A DNA stretch of 64,000 nucleotides from Nicotiana tabacum (taxonomy: Eukaryota; Streptophyta; Magnoliopsida; Solanales; Solanaceae), in contig NC_134082.1 of assembly GCF_000715075.1 (NCBI RefSeq), positions 142,712,948 to 142,776,947 on the forward strand, read 5' to 3'. The position numbers were made by a program, and so were the translations under genes. The notes under the pieces are model-generated. The model saw nothing but the letters and a program-made list of their open reading frames with translations. It searched no databases and had not been told where the DNA came from. Of the stretch, positions 1 to 12,300 are shown in pieces; the first letter of the stretch is position 1, and the number at the start of each line of letters is the position of its first letter.

Positions 1-131
1 TTATTCAAGGGTGTAATCCAAATTTTACTTTCGTTTTGTAAAAGTGTGAACCCTTTTATCCCGCAAGTTTAATGAAGTTCTTTTCTTTTGTCCCATTTTA
101 ATTTTGTTTTGTTCTTTTTCTTTCTGAACAG
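1..131 (+). other. 3' end of the Ogre-type intron preceding pol
   Basis: A T-rich tract with runs of CTTTT/TTCTTT ends in TTTCTGAACAG at 131, a good plant 3' splice site, just before the acidic pol N-terminus. Tat2 has the same tract and AG (29108-29109, minus). An intron between protease and RT is established for Ogre elements; that this exact AG is used is inferred from conservation in the two copies. Confidence 0.65.
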
Positions 132-3100
132 TTCTCTTTTTACTGGTTCTAATGACATGGCATGCACAGCGGATCTTCGACCTAGTCTAATAAATCAATC
201 TGAAACCGACTCAATGATGCAAGAGGTCGTTTGTGACGATGAATCTGAATGTGACGAAGGGGAAGCCTTCGAAGAGATAAACCGAGAACTGTGCCAATTT
301 GAAGAGAAACCCAAGCCTAACCTAAATGACACCGAGGCTGTGAATCTAGGAGGCACTGATAACGTCCAAGAGACCAAAATTAGTATCCACATTGAGCCGA
401 ATGTCAGAGAAGAATTGATCAAAACCCTCATGGAATTCAAAGATGTTTTTGCATGGTCATATGACGATATGCCTGGATTAAGCACCAATTTAGTGGTTCA
501 CAAATTGCCCACTGACCCGGCATACCCTCCGGTCAAGCAAAAACTAAGGAAATTTAAAACAGAAATGAGTGTAAAGATCAAAGAAGAAGTGATTAAGCAG
601 TTGCAGGCAAAGGTCATTCGGGTCACTCGGTACCCCGAGTGGTTGGCCAATGTGGTACCAGTCCCAAAGAAGGATGGAAAAATCAGGGTGTGCGTCGACT
701 ACTGCAACCTCAACAAAGTAAGTCCCAAGGACAATTTTCCATTGCCCAACATCCATATCTTGATCGATAATTGCGCTGGGCGCGAGATCGGATCCTTTGT
801 GGATTGCTATGCGGGTTATCATCAGATCCTAATGGACGAAGAGGATGCTGAGAAGACAGCGTTTATTACGCCATAGGGAACCTACTGCTATCGGGTAATG
901 CCATTCGGGTTAAAGAACGCCGGGGCAACGTACATGCGAGCAATGACTGCTGTGTTTCATGACATGATACACAAAGAAATCGAGGTGTACGTCGATGATG
1001 TGATCATCAAATCTTGGCGTCAGGAGGACCATGTAGCAGACCTAAGGAGATTTTTCCAAAGACTCCGGAGGTATGATATCAAGCTTAACCCGGCCAAATG
1101 CGCATTCGGGGTTCCATCAGGAAAGTTGCTAGGATTCATCGTCAGTCGACGGGGGATTGAGTTAGACCCATCCAAAATTGAATCCATCCGAGATTTGCCA
1201 CCGCCAAGGAACAAAACAGAGGTAATGAGTTTGCTGGGTAGACTCAATTACATCAGCAGGTTCATCGCTCAACTCACCGCAACTTGTGAGCCCATATTCC
1301 GGCTGCTGAGAAAGGATGCTGCGGTAGGTTGGACGGCAGAGTGTCAGGAGGCTTTCGACCAAATCAAAGGGTATCTGTCTAATCCACCCGTATTGGTCCC
1401 GCCTAAGCCTGGGAAGCCCTTAATTCTTTACCTGACGGTCTTGGAAAATTCATTTGGTTGTGTACTGGGGCAACATGATGACACAGGAAGGAAAGAGCAG
1501 GCCATCTACTATCTTAGCAAGAAATTCACAGTACATGAGTTCAAGTACACTCAACTCGAGAAAACATATTGCGCCCTAACTTGGGTAGCTCAGAAGTTGA
1601 AACACTACCTGTCTTCGTATACTACTTATCTCATATCCCGCTTGGACCCATTGAAGTATATCTTTCAGAAACCTATGCCCACGGGAAGGTTGGCAAAATG
1701 GCAAATTCTGCTCACAGAGTTTGATACCGTCTATGTAACGAGGACGGCCATGAAAGCCCAGGCGCTGGCAGACCATTTGGCAGAGAATCCCGTTGATGAA
1801 AAATACGAGCCCTTAAGAACGTATTTTCCTGACGAAGAGGTAATGCATACAAATGAGCTGGAATTGCCTGAGGAACCGGGTTGGAAGCTTTTCTTCGATG
1901 GAGCTGCAAACGCGAAAGGGGTTGGAATAGGAGCAGTACTCATTTCTGAAACAGGACGGCATTATCCTGTTACGGCTCAACTACGCTTCTATTGCACCAA
2001 CAATATGGCCGAGTATGAGGCTTGCATTCTGGGTCCGCGCTTGGCTGCTGACATGGATGTCCAAGACGTCTTGGTCTTGGGAGACTCGGACCTCTTGGTA
2101 CATCAAATTCAGGGTGAATGGGAAACACGAGATCTAAAGCTCATACCATACCGACAATGCTTGCATGATCTGAGCAAGCAATTTCGATCGGTGAAGTTCA
2201 AACACATCCCGAGAGTTCACAATGAGGTTGCGGATGCCTTAGCCACCTTAGCATCAATGCTGCACCACCCTGACAAAATGTATGTTGATCCTCTACACAT
2301 CCAGGTCCGTGATCAGCACGCCTACTGCAATGCCATAGAAGAAGAAGCAGATGGCGAACCCTGGTTCCATGATATCAAGGAATACCTCAGAATGGGGATA
2401 TATCCAGAACATGCCTCTAGAGACCAAAAAGAGCCCTTCGGCATTTGTTGAATGGTTTCTTCCTCAGTGGAGGAGTATTGTACAAAAGAACCCCGGATTT
2501 GGGACTGTTGAGATGCATAGATGCCAGTCAAGCAACGACGGTTATGGCAGAGGTACATGCTGGAGTTTGTGGGCCACACATGAGCGGATATGTATTGGCA
2601 AGAAAGATCCTTCGAACAGGGTGTTATTGGCTCACCATGGAACACGACTGTATCACTTTCGTGAGGAAATGCCATCAGTGCCAGGTACATGGAGATTTGA
2701 TTCACTCTCCGCCAACAGAGTTACATACGATGTCAGCACCCTGGCCGTTTGTGGCATAGGGCATGGACGTCATTGGGCCCATCGAGCCGGCAACATCCAA
2801 CGGTCATAGGTTCATTCTAGTGACCATTGATTACTTCACCAAATGGGTTGAGGCTAAAACCTTCAAATCAGTAACCAAGAAGGCAGTGGTGGACTTTGTT
2901 CACTCCCATATCATCTGCAGATTTGGGATCCCAAAAGTGATCATCACGGATAACGGTGCGAATCTTAATAGCAGCTTGATGAGAGAGGTATGCCAACAAT
3001 TCAAGATTACACACCGCAATTCCACCCCATATCGTCCCAAGGCGAATGGAGCAGGCGAAGCAACCAATAATAATATCAAGAAGATACTGTGAAAGATGGT

Positions 3101-3608
3101 GGAAGGTTCCAGACAATGGCACGAGAGATTACCCTTTGCTTTGTTGGGTTACCGCACTACCGTCCGAACTTCCATAGGCACAACTCCTTATTTGTTGGTG
3201 TATGGAACTGAGGCCGTAATACCAGCGGAGGTCGAAATTTCGTCCCTCCGAATTGTCGCTGAAGTCGGGATTGATGATGATGAATGGGTCAAAGCTCGAT
3301 TGGAACAGTTGAGCCTGATAGATGAGAAAAGATTGGCAGCAGTGTGCCATGGTCAGCTGTACCAGAAGAGAATGGCAAGAACATATAATAAGAAGGTGCG
3401 CCCCAGGAAGTTTGAGGTAGGGCAGCAGGTATTGAAGAAGATCCTCCCACATCAGGTCGAGGCAAAAGGCAAATTCGCCCCAAATTGGCAAGGGCCTTAT
3501 ATCGTGACCAGAGTATTGTCCAACGGTGCTTTGTGTTTGACAGATGTCGAGGGTAGATGTGTCGACATGGCTATCAATTCAGATGCAGTCAAGAGATATT
3601 ATGCGTAA
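132..3608 (+). pseudogene. pol: Tat1 pol: RT, RNase H, second (archaeal-type) RNase H, integrase
   Basis: An acidic N-terminus is followed by reverse transcriptase (VPKKDGKIRVCVDY, FPLPN, YVDD near 988), the retroviral-type RNase H (YYLSKKFTVHEFKYTQLEK), and then a second RNase H (FFDGAANAKGVGIGAVL ... DSDLLVHQ ... HNEVADALA). Integrase follows with a CHQC zinc-binding half near 2670, catalytic Asp after the CHQC domain (MDVIGP, 2763), Asp in ITDNGAN, and Glu in GAGEATNNN. It ends in VKRYYA at 3608. Breaks: TAG at 874-876 where the family has Trp; a frameshift at about 2430-2445; TAG at 2757-2759 at another Trp site; TGA at 3090-3092 at an Arg site. The reading frame is otherwise well kept, so the copy is fairly young. 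Protein products would act in a cytoplasmic virus-like particle. Confidence 0.95.
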
Positions 3609-3780
3609 TTTCTTTAATTATGGCAATTTTTGGTTTATCTGTTTGTATTTGGCATTTGTTGGATAATGAGATGACGGAGGCAATTCTTTCTTCTATCCAA
3701 ACACTTTTAACCCTTGAAAGAAAATGAAAAGAAGGAAAAGAAAAAAAGAGGAAGATAAAATCACAAGAAATACAAAACCG

Positions 3781-3841
3781 TGGGAACTACGTTTGACCTG
3801 ATTCCCCAAAGAGGATACGTAGGCGCCTCACGGCTCGGTCA
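3781..3841 (+). repeat. Boundary motif copy 1a (after pol)
   Basis: It contains GAACTACGTTTGACCTGATT and then GGATACGTAGGCG and GCTCGGTCAT. CTACGT and ACGTAG can form a 6-bp stem around a loop of about 27 nt. It is nearly identical to Tat2 copy 2c at the same position. Confidence 0.8.
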
Positions 3842-4261
3842 TAGTATGCATCATAGTGAATATAGGATGCATAATGCACATAGTGTGCATAATAGGCACA
3901 GTGTGCGTAACGCACATAGCGCAACATAAGTGTAAAAAATAAATTCCCCAAGCAAGAAAACTGGGGCAGAGGTTATGTTTTAAGTTCCAACAAAGGTTTG
4001 ATTCCAAAAGTTGTAGCACACCACCCATCAAATTATTTTCAATTTCATAGCCTTTCTTTAACTCCACACCAAAACCAACATCAACGTCCAAAAGACCTCC
4101 CGATCAATGTTCAAGAGATGTCGAGTCTGGCAAAATGAGGCCACGAATAATACACCGATCCCCAGCAAAGAAGAGGATCGTAAGACTGGGAATGAATTGA
4201 CGGTCAAAGGAATCTCCAGAAGAGAGGGTCGTATCTACAACGCCCCGATTCTTCGAAAGAA

Positions 4262-4442
4262 ATAAAATGAGAGAGTCTTATCGGTGAAAACCTTCACAGG
4301 CACCGAGAGGCGATGTAAGATGGGGGATATGAGATGAGAGAGTCTTAATGGTGAAAACCTTCACAGGCACCATAAGGCGCCGGGAGATGAGAGAAAGGAG
4401 AGAGTCTCATTAGTGAAAACCCCTCGAAGGGCACTATGAGGT
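4262..4442 (+). repeat. Triplicated hairpin repeat in Tat1 3'UTR
   Basis: Three units of about 65-70 bp each start GAGAGAGTCT and carry a hairpin with an AAAACC side: 4281-4306 (stem TCGGTG/CACCGA), 4348-4373 (ATGGTG/CACCAT) and 4411-4436 (TAGTG/CACTA, inner CCC/GGG). Stem bases change on both sides together. Tat2 carries three matching units at 24825-24981 (minus). Confidence 0.8.
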
Positions 4443-5195
4443 GACAAGACAGATCAACAAAAAACGACCACATTTGCAACGAAATGGACAGTCATTTATC
4501 ATCCCCAGCAAGTCAGACCATCGGGCAAATCGATTGATACAAATAGACTGGGTCGGGAATCTATGGTGCACGTCATGATCACGGGGACCAGTCATGTCCT
4601 CCAGATAAGTTCTTCTGAGTTTCTTCTCCCCACCAAATATGGGTTCAGAAAGATTCTCCTTTTCAAGCTTTTATTTCTCTTCCTAAAATTTGTCTTGAAA
4701 AGGATTTTTCAAAGCTTACTACCAGAAACCGTAGGGGAATTCATCCAATGCAGGATAATACAAACAGTCTTAGAGGCCGATCCCAGGCAATGCAGTGATC
4801 GTGCCCGGCAATTTTGGAGGAAGTAAGCTCATAAAGAGAGTGGTTTCGGGAGTTAAAAGCAGACTCCCACAGCATGTGCTTAAAGAGAAAGCAGAAAAGG
4901 GGATTAATTGAAAGCCAATCCCCAGCAGGCTGGAGACCCCAAGCAGGCAGTTCTGCCCATTAATCGATTATGGGGACATGGAGCAAGAAAAAGGGGAAGA
5001 GAGAAAAATCGTTCGACGGAGAGGCACCCTCTACCACCACGATTAAAACTGACTAAATCCTTTTGTTTGCTGCAGGAGAACAAAGGATTGATAATGGCAG
5101 CAAGACGCAACGCCAGGGAAACCACCAAAAACCGGGGCAGAAAATTTTCTGCCGATTGTCGAAAATTTTCTCGGAAGAACGGGGAAGCAGTTTCA

Positions 5196-7750
5196 ATACA
5201 TTTAAGTTCTAGGTCGCCCACCAGTATAATGCGGGAATACGTTTAAGTTCTAGGTCGCCCACCAGTATAATGCGGGAATACTTTTAAGTTCTAGGTCGCC
5301 CACCAGTATAATGCGGGAATACATTTAAGTTCTAGGTCGCCCACCAGTATAATGCGGGAATACTTTTAAGTTCTAGGTCGCCCACCAGTATAATGTGGGA
5401 ATACATTTAAAGTTCTAGGTCGCCCACCAGTATAATGCGGGAATACATTTAAGTTCTAGGTCGCCCACCAGTATAATGCGGGAATACATTTAAGTTCTAG
5501 GTCGCCCACCAGTATAATGCGGGAATACATTTAAGTTCTAGGTCGCCCACCAGTATAATGCGGGAATATATTTAAGTTCTAGGTCGCCCACCAGTATAAT
5601 GCGGGAATACATTTAAGTTCTAGGTCGCCCACCAGTATAATGCGGGAATACATTTAAGTTCTAGGTCGCCCACCAGTATAATGCGGGAATACATTTAAGT
5701 TCTAGGTCGCCCACCAGTATAATGCGGGAATACATTTAAGTTCTAGGTCGCCCACCAGTATAATGCGGGAATACATTTTAAGTTCTAGGTCGCCCACCAG
5801 TATAATGCGGGAATACATTTAAGTTCTAGGTCGCCCACCAGTATAATGCGGGAATACTTTTAAGTTCTAGGTCGCCCACCAGTATAATGCGGGAATACAT
5901 TTAAGTTCTAGGTCGCCCACCAGTATAATGCGGGAATACTTTTAAGTTCTAGGTCGCCCACCAGTATAATGCGGGAATACTTTTAAGTTCTAGGTCGCCC
6001 ACCAGTATAATGCGGGAATACATTTAAGTTCTAGGTCGCCCACCAGTATAATGCGGGAATACATTTAAGTTCTAGGTCGCCCACCAGTATAATGCGGGAA
6101 TACATTTAAGTTCTAGGTCGCCCACCAGTATAATGCGGGAATACATTTAAGTTCTAGGTCGCCCACCAGTATAATGCGGGAATACATTTAAGTTCTAGGT
6201 CGCCCACCAGTATAATGCGGGAGTACATTTAAGTTCTAGGTCGCCCACCAGTATAATGCGGGAGTACATTTAAGTTCTAGGTCGCCCACCAGTATAATGC
6301 GGGAATACATTTAAGTTCTAGGTCGCCCACCAGTATAATGCGGGAATACATTTAAGTTCTAGGTCGCCCACCAGTATAATGCGGGAATACATTTAAGTTC
6401 TAGGTCGCCCACCAGTATAATGCGGGAATACATTTAAGTTCTAGGTCGCCCACCAGTATAATGCGGGAATACATTTAAGTTCTAGGTCGCCCACCAGTAT
6501 AATGCGGGAATACATTTAAGTTCTAGGTCGCCCACCAGTATAATGCGGGAATACATTTAAGTTCTAGGTCGCCCACCAGTATAATGCGGGAATACATTTA
6601 AGTTCTAGGTCGCCCACCAGTATAATGCGGGAATACATTTAAGTTCTAGGTCGCCCACCAGTATAATGCGGGAATACATTTAAGTTCTAGGTCGCCCACC
6701 AGTATAATGCGGGAATACATTTAAGTTCTAGGTCGCCCACCAGTATAATGCGGGAATACATTTAAGTTCTAGGTCGCCCACCAGTATAATGCGGGAATAC
6801 ATTTAAGTTCTAGGTCGCCCACCAGTATAATGCGGGAATACATTTAAGTTCTAGGTCGCCCACCAGTATAATGCGGGAATACATTTAAGTTCTAGGTCGC
6901 CCACCAGTATAATGCGGGAATACATTTAAGTTCTAGGTCGCCCACCAGTATAATGCGGGAATACATTTAAGTTCTAGGTCGCCCACCAGTATAATGCGGG
7001 AATACATTTAAGTTCTAGGTCGCCCACCAGTATAATGCGGGAATACATTTAAGTTCTAGGTCGCCCACCAGTATAATGCGGGAATACATTTAAGTTCTAG
7101 GTCGCCCACCAGTATAATGCGGGAATACATTTAAGTTCTAGGTCGCCCACCAGTATAATGCGGGAATACATTTAAGTTCTAGGTCGCCCACCAGTATAAT
7201 GCGGGAATACATTTAAGTTCTAGGTCGCCCACCAGTATAATGCGGGAATACATTTAAGTTCTAGGTCGCCCACCAGTATAATGCGGGAATACATTTAAGT
7301 TCTAGGTCGCCCATCAGTATAATGCGGGAATACATTTTAAGTTCTAGGTCGCCCACCAGTATAATGCGGGAATACATTTAAGTTCTAGGTCGCCCACCAG
7401 TATAATGCGGGAATACATTTAAGTTCTAGGTCGCCCACCAGTATAATGCGGGAATACATTTAAGTTCTAGGTTGCCCACCAGTATAATGCGGGAATACAT
7501 TTAAGTTCTAGGTCGCCCACCAGTATAATGCGGGAATACATTTAAGTTCTAGGTCGCCCACCAGTATAATGCGGGAATACATTTAAGTTCTAGGTCGCCC
7601 ACCAGTATAATGCGGGAATACATTTAAGTTCTAGGTCGCCCACCAGTATAATGCGGGAATACATTTAAGTTCTAGGTCGCCCACCAGTATAATGCGGGAA
7701 TACATTTAAGTTCTAGGTCGCCCACCAGTAAAATGCGGGAATACTTTTTA
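5196..7750 (+). repeat. 41-bp tandem minisatellite, about 62 copies
   Basis: The unit is 41 bp, with halves AAGTTCTAGGTCGCCCACCA and GTATAATGCGGGAATACATTT. Copies are almost identical; variants are ATACAT versus ATACTT (mostly near the start and at 5850-6000), occasional 42-bp units with an extra T or A (near 5405, 5775, 7330), and single substitutions. It lies between the pol end and the PPT, so it belongs to the element's 3'UTR. Hypervariable tandem repeats at this position are known for plant Ogre/Tat elements and can seed satellite DNA. Confidence 0.97.
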
Positions 7751-8487
7751 GCTCTAGATTTTGGAATCAGTAACCCCACCTGAAGACGGAAGGTTACAAC
7801 AGAGATCCCCCAAGCAGGAAACAATAAAATCCCCAGCGCCAAGAAGCAGAAGGCTGCAAAAGCAAGCGCGCGATTCAAAAGGAAGAAGGAACGCGTCTCA
7901 AAAGAAGCAGTTTGGGAACGTTATAGCATGCCCAACATAACAATTTTGCTAAAGGAAGCCATACCACTGGAGAGGCCATTGAAAGGCCTAAAGAAGAGGG
8001 CCATGTTCCCAGCAGATCAAGCGAAGTGATGAAAACTGGCATTCAGAAAAGGCGAAGGACCGGTATCATCCCCCAAGTACACAAAATAAAGGCATCAGAG
8101 GAAAGCGTTAACCGACAAGAAAGCAAGGCAACAAAAACAAGTTGAAGATGGGGGAGATCTCATGATCCATAGTCTAGCTTAGCTTCTTGTTTTTTCTTTT
8201 AGAACAATGTAACAAGGAGATCAGTGAGCGGTAGCATCCTACGGCAGCATGCAACAGCACACAATAGCAGCAAACACTACAATCATACGGTAGTCCCAGC
8301 TACCAAAACTTCCCGAACTACATTGACCTGATTCCTGTTCCGCCCAGGATATGTAGGAAACCTCTGAAGCAAAGGTTCGGTCAAGTCGTTTTCAAAAATG
8401 CTTCACACGGAGTACTCGGACGAGCAAAAATTGCCCGCTTTATCTTTGCGCGAAAACCCTTCGTGTCCTCGTGCAAAGAGGGGCAGC
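7751..8487 (+). other. Tat1 3'UTR distal part and polypurine tract
   Basis: Non-coding, A-rich in sense. It includes ATCCCCAGC and ATCCCCCAAGCAGG tracts (7805-7840), boundary-motif copy 1b (8314-8383) and the PPT AAAGAGGGGCAGC at 8474-8487, directly before the LTR. The same PPT precedes the Tat2 3' LTR. ORFs 7672-7878 and 8381-8602 (minus) are spurious. Confidence 0.8.
8314..8383 (+). repeat. Boundary motif copy 1b (before PPT)
   Basis: GAACTACATTGACCTGATTC, then GGATATGTAGG and AAGGTTCGGTCA. The stem here is CTACAT/ATGTAG, a paired change relative to CTACGT/ACGTAG in copies 1a and 2c. A second arm, AACCTCTG..CAAAGGTT, is nearly self-complementary. Confidence 0.8.
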
Positions 8488-9191
8488 TGTAAGCACGTGA
8501 TTTTTGCTTTACTAGCAATCGCTCCAAAAGAAAATAAAAATAGTGACAAATGATTTCGCTATACAATGTTTCGAGTTTTTTGTGACATGTGTTGTTAATC
8601 ATTTGTGGGTCTGTCCATTTTGCATCTAATCTTACCGATCAAAATACAAAGCATGTATGTCAGGGTAATTAAAATCATAATTCGGTCGTTGAAAGAAAAT
8701 CCACAAAAAATATGAAATGCATCTAGGTTGTGATTTAAACCTACTTAAATATTTCAATATGTGTGTGATAACTGTGTTAAAGGTTTAAATTAATGATTGT
8801 TTTAATGTCAGTTTTTATTATTTTTATTTACTTAATTTTTAAAATTAGAAAAAAAGAACAAAAAGAAAAGAGTGCAAGATTAACCGGACTTGGGCCTGTT
8901 TGTTTTGAATATTCTAAGCCCAAAAGCAGCCCAAGTCAGCAGCCCAAGCGACCCATTCCCCAGGCCATCAAAACGACGTAGTTCAACACCAAAACTACGT
9001 CGTTTCAGGGATGGTTAATCTGAGCCGTTCATTTCCATTGATCCGATGGCCTTTATTGGCCCTCATGACCCGACCCGTTCCCATTTTAACCGACCCCCTA
9101 CTTAACCAAACGGCACCGTATGGTTAAGCTTCCCCAATCCTGGCCATCAATTGTAATCAATCCAACGGCCAGGATTGAATCAGCCTCCCCG

Positions 9192-9200
9192 TATATAAAC
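9192..9200 (+). promoter_or_regulatory. TATA box of Tat1 LTR
   Basis: TATATAAAC lies in a C-rich stretch 700 bp into the LTR, followed by pyrimidine-rich sequence and a telo-box, as in plant core promoters. By position it is the likely U3/R start of element transcription. Confidence 0.55.
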
Positions 9201-11678
9201 CTTCTATCGTATCACACGCCCCCTATCCGAACCCCCCTTCATCGTCCCCAAGCTCAAACACTGAAACCCCAAACCCTAGCAAGCCGCCCTAGTCTCCCTC
9301 GCCATTAAAGCCGGCGGCACGAACGCCGGTGACCACCTCCTGAACACCCTAAGACCCCCTCACTCTCCTGAACATGGATCTGTTACCCCCTAGCCTCGAA
9401 TCACCTTCCTTCGTCTCGAATCTTCATTTGAAAATTCGAGTCGAACTCGGACCTATACCAAACCACCCCATCTTCACACCAGACACTCCCCGGACCCTCC
9501 TCGTGACCAAACCAGACTTGGTTTGGTCCGAATCTACCCACAGCTCCTAAAAAACCATATCTGAAAATCCAGACCTTAGAACACATGCACCTGGGAAATC
9601 AGGCCGGTCTTGAAAGGGGTTTTGAGGTTTAATGGATCTTGACCAAGGTGTTCTCATGTGAGAACACCCTGGTTAAAATTTGTTCAGCCTCAAATGGTCA
9701 AAGCTAAGTCGGACTTGGGTCATTTCGGTTTAAACTTCCCCAGCATGATTTGTTGTTGTGAGTATTTGTTATTGTCTGTTACTTTTTCTGTTTTCTTCCA
9801 TCTCTAGCAAAGACCTTTTATTTGGTCGATTGATTTTCTATGTGTGTGTTCTGAATGTACTCTGTGATATACATGTTCGTCGATTAGATTAATCGTCAAA
9901 TAAGTTAACTTATATAGGTTCCCAGTGATTGACCAAAGTTGTCCGAAGCCCTTTAGGTCCCTGAACGTATTGTTTATATGAGCGACTGATTATTACCTGT
10001 TATAATTAGTATAGTCGACCTGATAAATGTCGTCGATTAACTTCCTACGACTGAATGTTCAAATATTCTAATATGTACAACCTCACTTGACTGAATGGAC
10101 CTGTATTGTGATTTGAGTGTTGGACATTATCTATGAATGCTAGTTTGTAACTACATTGTAAAAAAACAATTAAAAGAATCAGGCTAGGGCAATTCTGAAA
10201 TTGAACTTTCAGAAGTTCAAAAATGCCCTGATACTGCAATGGGCAGGGCAGTAATAATCAAGGGCTAACAAGGGTATTCTGGGGTGTTGAAAAGGACAAA
10301 ACGATTAGTTTAAATGAGCTGACAAGTAGGGTACTAATTTGGGATTAAACTAATACCAATGGGGAACAAGACACAAGGGTATGGGGCTTAAAATGAATAA
10401 TAAAATGAGCCCATAACTCTTGATTAAAGAAAACCAGGCGTGGGGAACCAATGGCTGGCATCAAAAGATGTTTAAGCATGGGTTTAATAGGTATGGGCAG
10501 ACTGCAAGTGGGAGCATCCAGGCAGCTCAGCTGCACTGGGTCGTTTGGCTTATAAATAGGCCATTTCAGAACTCAAAAAGGGCTGGAATTTTTAGTCTTA
10601 AGAGAGGTCTTGTGAGTTTAAAGAAAAGACTGAAAACATAAGGAAATTTCCAGTAAACATTGTAACCAAACACTGTCTGAAAGTTGTATAAGAATTCATA
10701 TTGGTCAAGCTGTCTTGGCCAAGATCTTTTGTTTGCACTGACTGAGCTGCTTGTGATTGTTAAACTGCTGGTGTTGCTGCATTGAGCATTTTGTTACCTC
10801 TGTTGTTGCCTTACTCTTTCCTGGGATTGCTTGTTTGGTACTCGACCATCTGCTGGTTCTCTTTGTTCTGGGAATTGTTGTTGTTTGTCTGTGGACTGTG
10901 GAAAACACTTGGATTGTTGATTTGTTTGTTGTGTTGTTGCTGTGTATCTGCTGTTGCTGTATACTGCCCAGCTGATCACTCCTTTCTTCTTTGTCCTCTA
11001 TACCAGGTACACAACCAATGCACTGTCAAAAATGTAATTGGAAAATTTGAGCATGAATACAAATGAAAGTCCTGAAGAATGTCTTTTATACATAGATTGT
11101 TACATTAAATATTCATGTAATGTGTAATAGTTTGCATTCTTGTTTTGGATGCTGGAGATAGCCTTCAGGCCTAATAACTGTCAATGAATGGTGGTTGAAT
11201 GTTAGATTGTGTATATAGGATGGTGATAAGAGTATGCCCAAGGCAGTAGGTTATATCCCAGATTTAGTGCAATGGTGTAGTATAAGCCTGTAATGTATGC
11301 CAAGCATGAAAATCGTACACTACTAGTTAAGTTCTTTCCTTTCCAATAAATTGCCATATATAACTGTTAAAACCATGTTTTAAGACAAGGAACACAGGGT
11401 TTACAATCTCAACCCCACGAAGGTCGAGCCCGGGTCAAAACAGACCAAGCAGGCACGCATCGAACAAGCAGCGGCCCAGGTCTGGCCCATCACGCATGGG
11501 CTGGATTTGGGCTCGTGATTATTTGTTCGGCTGACTGTGCACGCAGCCTCGTTTCTGATTTTTAAGCATTTCTGAATGTTGTTATAGATAACTTGCAAGC
11601 ACGTAATTAATTAGGACTATCTATTGTTTTCAATTAGTAGAGACAAACGCGACAAGAAACGTAGTTGCTATAGGATAT

Positions 11679-12300
11679 CCTTTTAAAATAAGAACGAGAT
11701 GAGCCTCGACAAAATTAAATAAAATTGCACAAGCTGCGGGGCCCTCGTTAAATGTATATTATCGAAGCATTCAGTTTCCAGGACGGGTCGTTTAGCAAAC
11801 CTCACGGCCCTCCCAGAATAATAACGCGATAGCCTCTTTAAGCGCGTATTTAATAATTTTACCTTCTTAAAATCGGGTGCGCATTTATGTGACCCAAATC
11901 CAAATCTCGACGGATTCGAAATGTATTTCTAATCACGGGTACATTGATTGTGACGTGGTTCGAGATGCATGTCCATGACGTCGCAAATTCCTTTTAAAAG
12001 TAGAACGAGACGAGCCTCGTCAAACAAAAATGTACACAGCTGCGGGGCCCTCTAACTGTATATATATTAAAACACTTAAAATTCGGGACAGGCCGTTTAG
12101 CGAATTTTTTGGCCTTCCCCAAACAACAATACGCTAGTTGCTTTAGGCGCGTTGTAATAATTTATTCTCCTTAATTCGGGTGCACATTTATGTGACCCAA
12201 ATCCAAATCTCAACTGAGTCGAGATATGTCAACAACCACGGGTGCATTGATGTAACGTGGTTCGAGATATGTTTTCACGACGTTGCAAGTCTTATAAAAT
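11679..12300 (+). repeat. 311-bp tandem duplication inside the Tat1 LTR
   Basis: Copy 1 starts about 11679 (CCTTTTAAAATA), copy 2 about 11990 (CCTTTTAAAAGT). Both contain GAGCCTCG, GCTGCGGGGCCCTC, GTGACCCAAATCCAAATCTC and a GACGTGGTTCGAGAT-like segment. The copies differ at many sites, so the duplication is old. The Tat2 LTRs have only one copy (about 18120-18360 and 36880-37110). Confidence 0.85.

Larger units (their letters stand above)
3609..5195 (+). other. Tat1 3'UTR, proximal part
   Basis: Non-coding. It contains one copy of the roughly 60-nt boundary motif (3781-3841), a short palindromic TGCACATAGTGTGCA-type cluster (about 3840-3930), three hairpin repeats (4281-4436), and several ATCCCCAGC tracts (4158, 4501, 4917) that match the complement of the element's PBS. 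The Tat2 3'UTR (minus, 23631-25644) has the same order, so the ORF-like stretches here (4563-4826, 4908-5246) are not genes. Confidence 0.75.

Noticed and set aside
5196..7750. CRISPR-like array
   Set aside because: Repeats are contiguous with no unique spacers, lie in a plant retrotransposon 3'UTR, and no cas-type gene is present.
10757..11066. Hydrophobic Leu/Cys/Val-rich ORFs that look like membrane proteins
   Set aside because: They arise from TG/TTG-rich LTR sequence, overlap in two frames and lie inside the Tat1 LTR.
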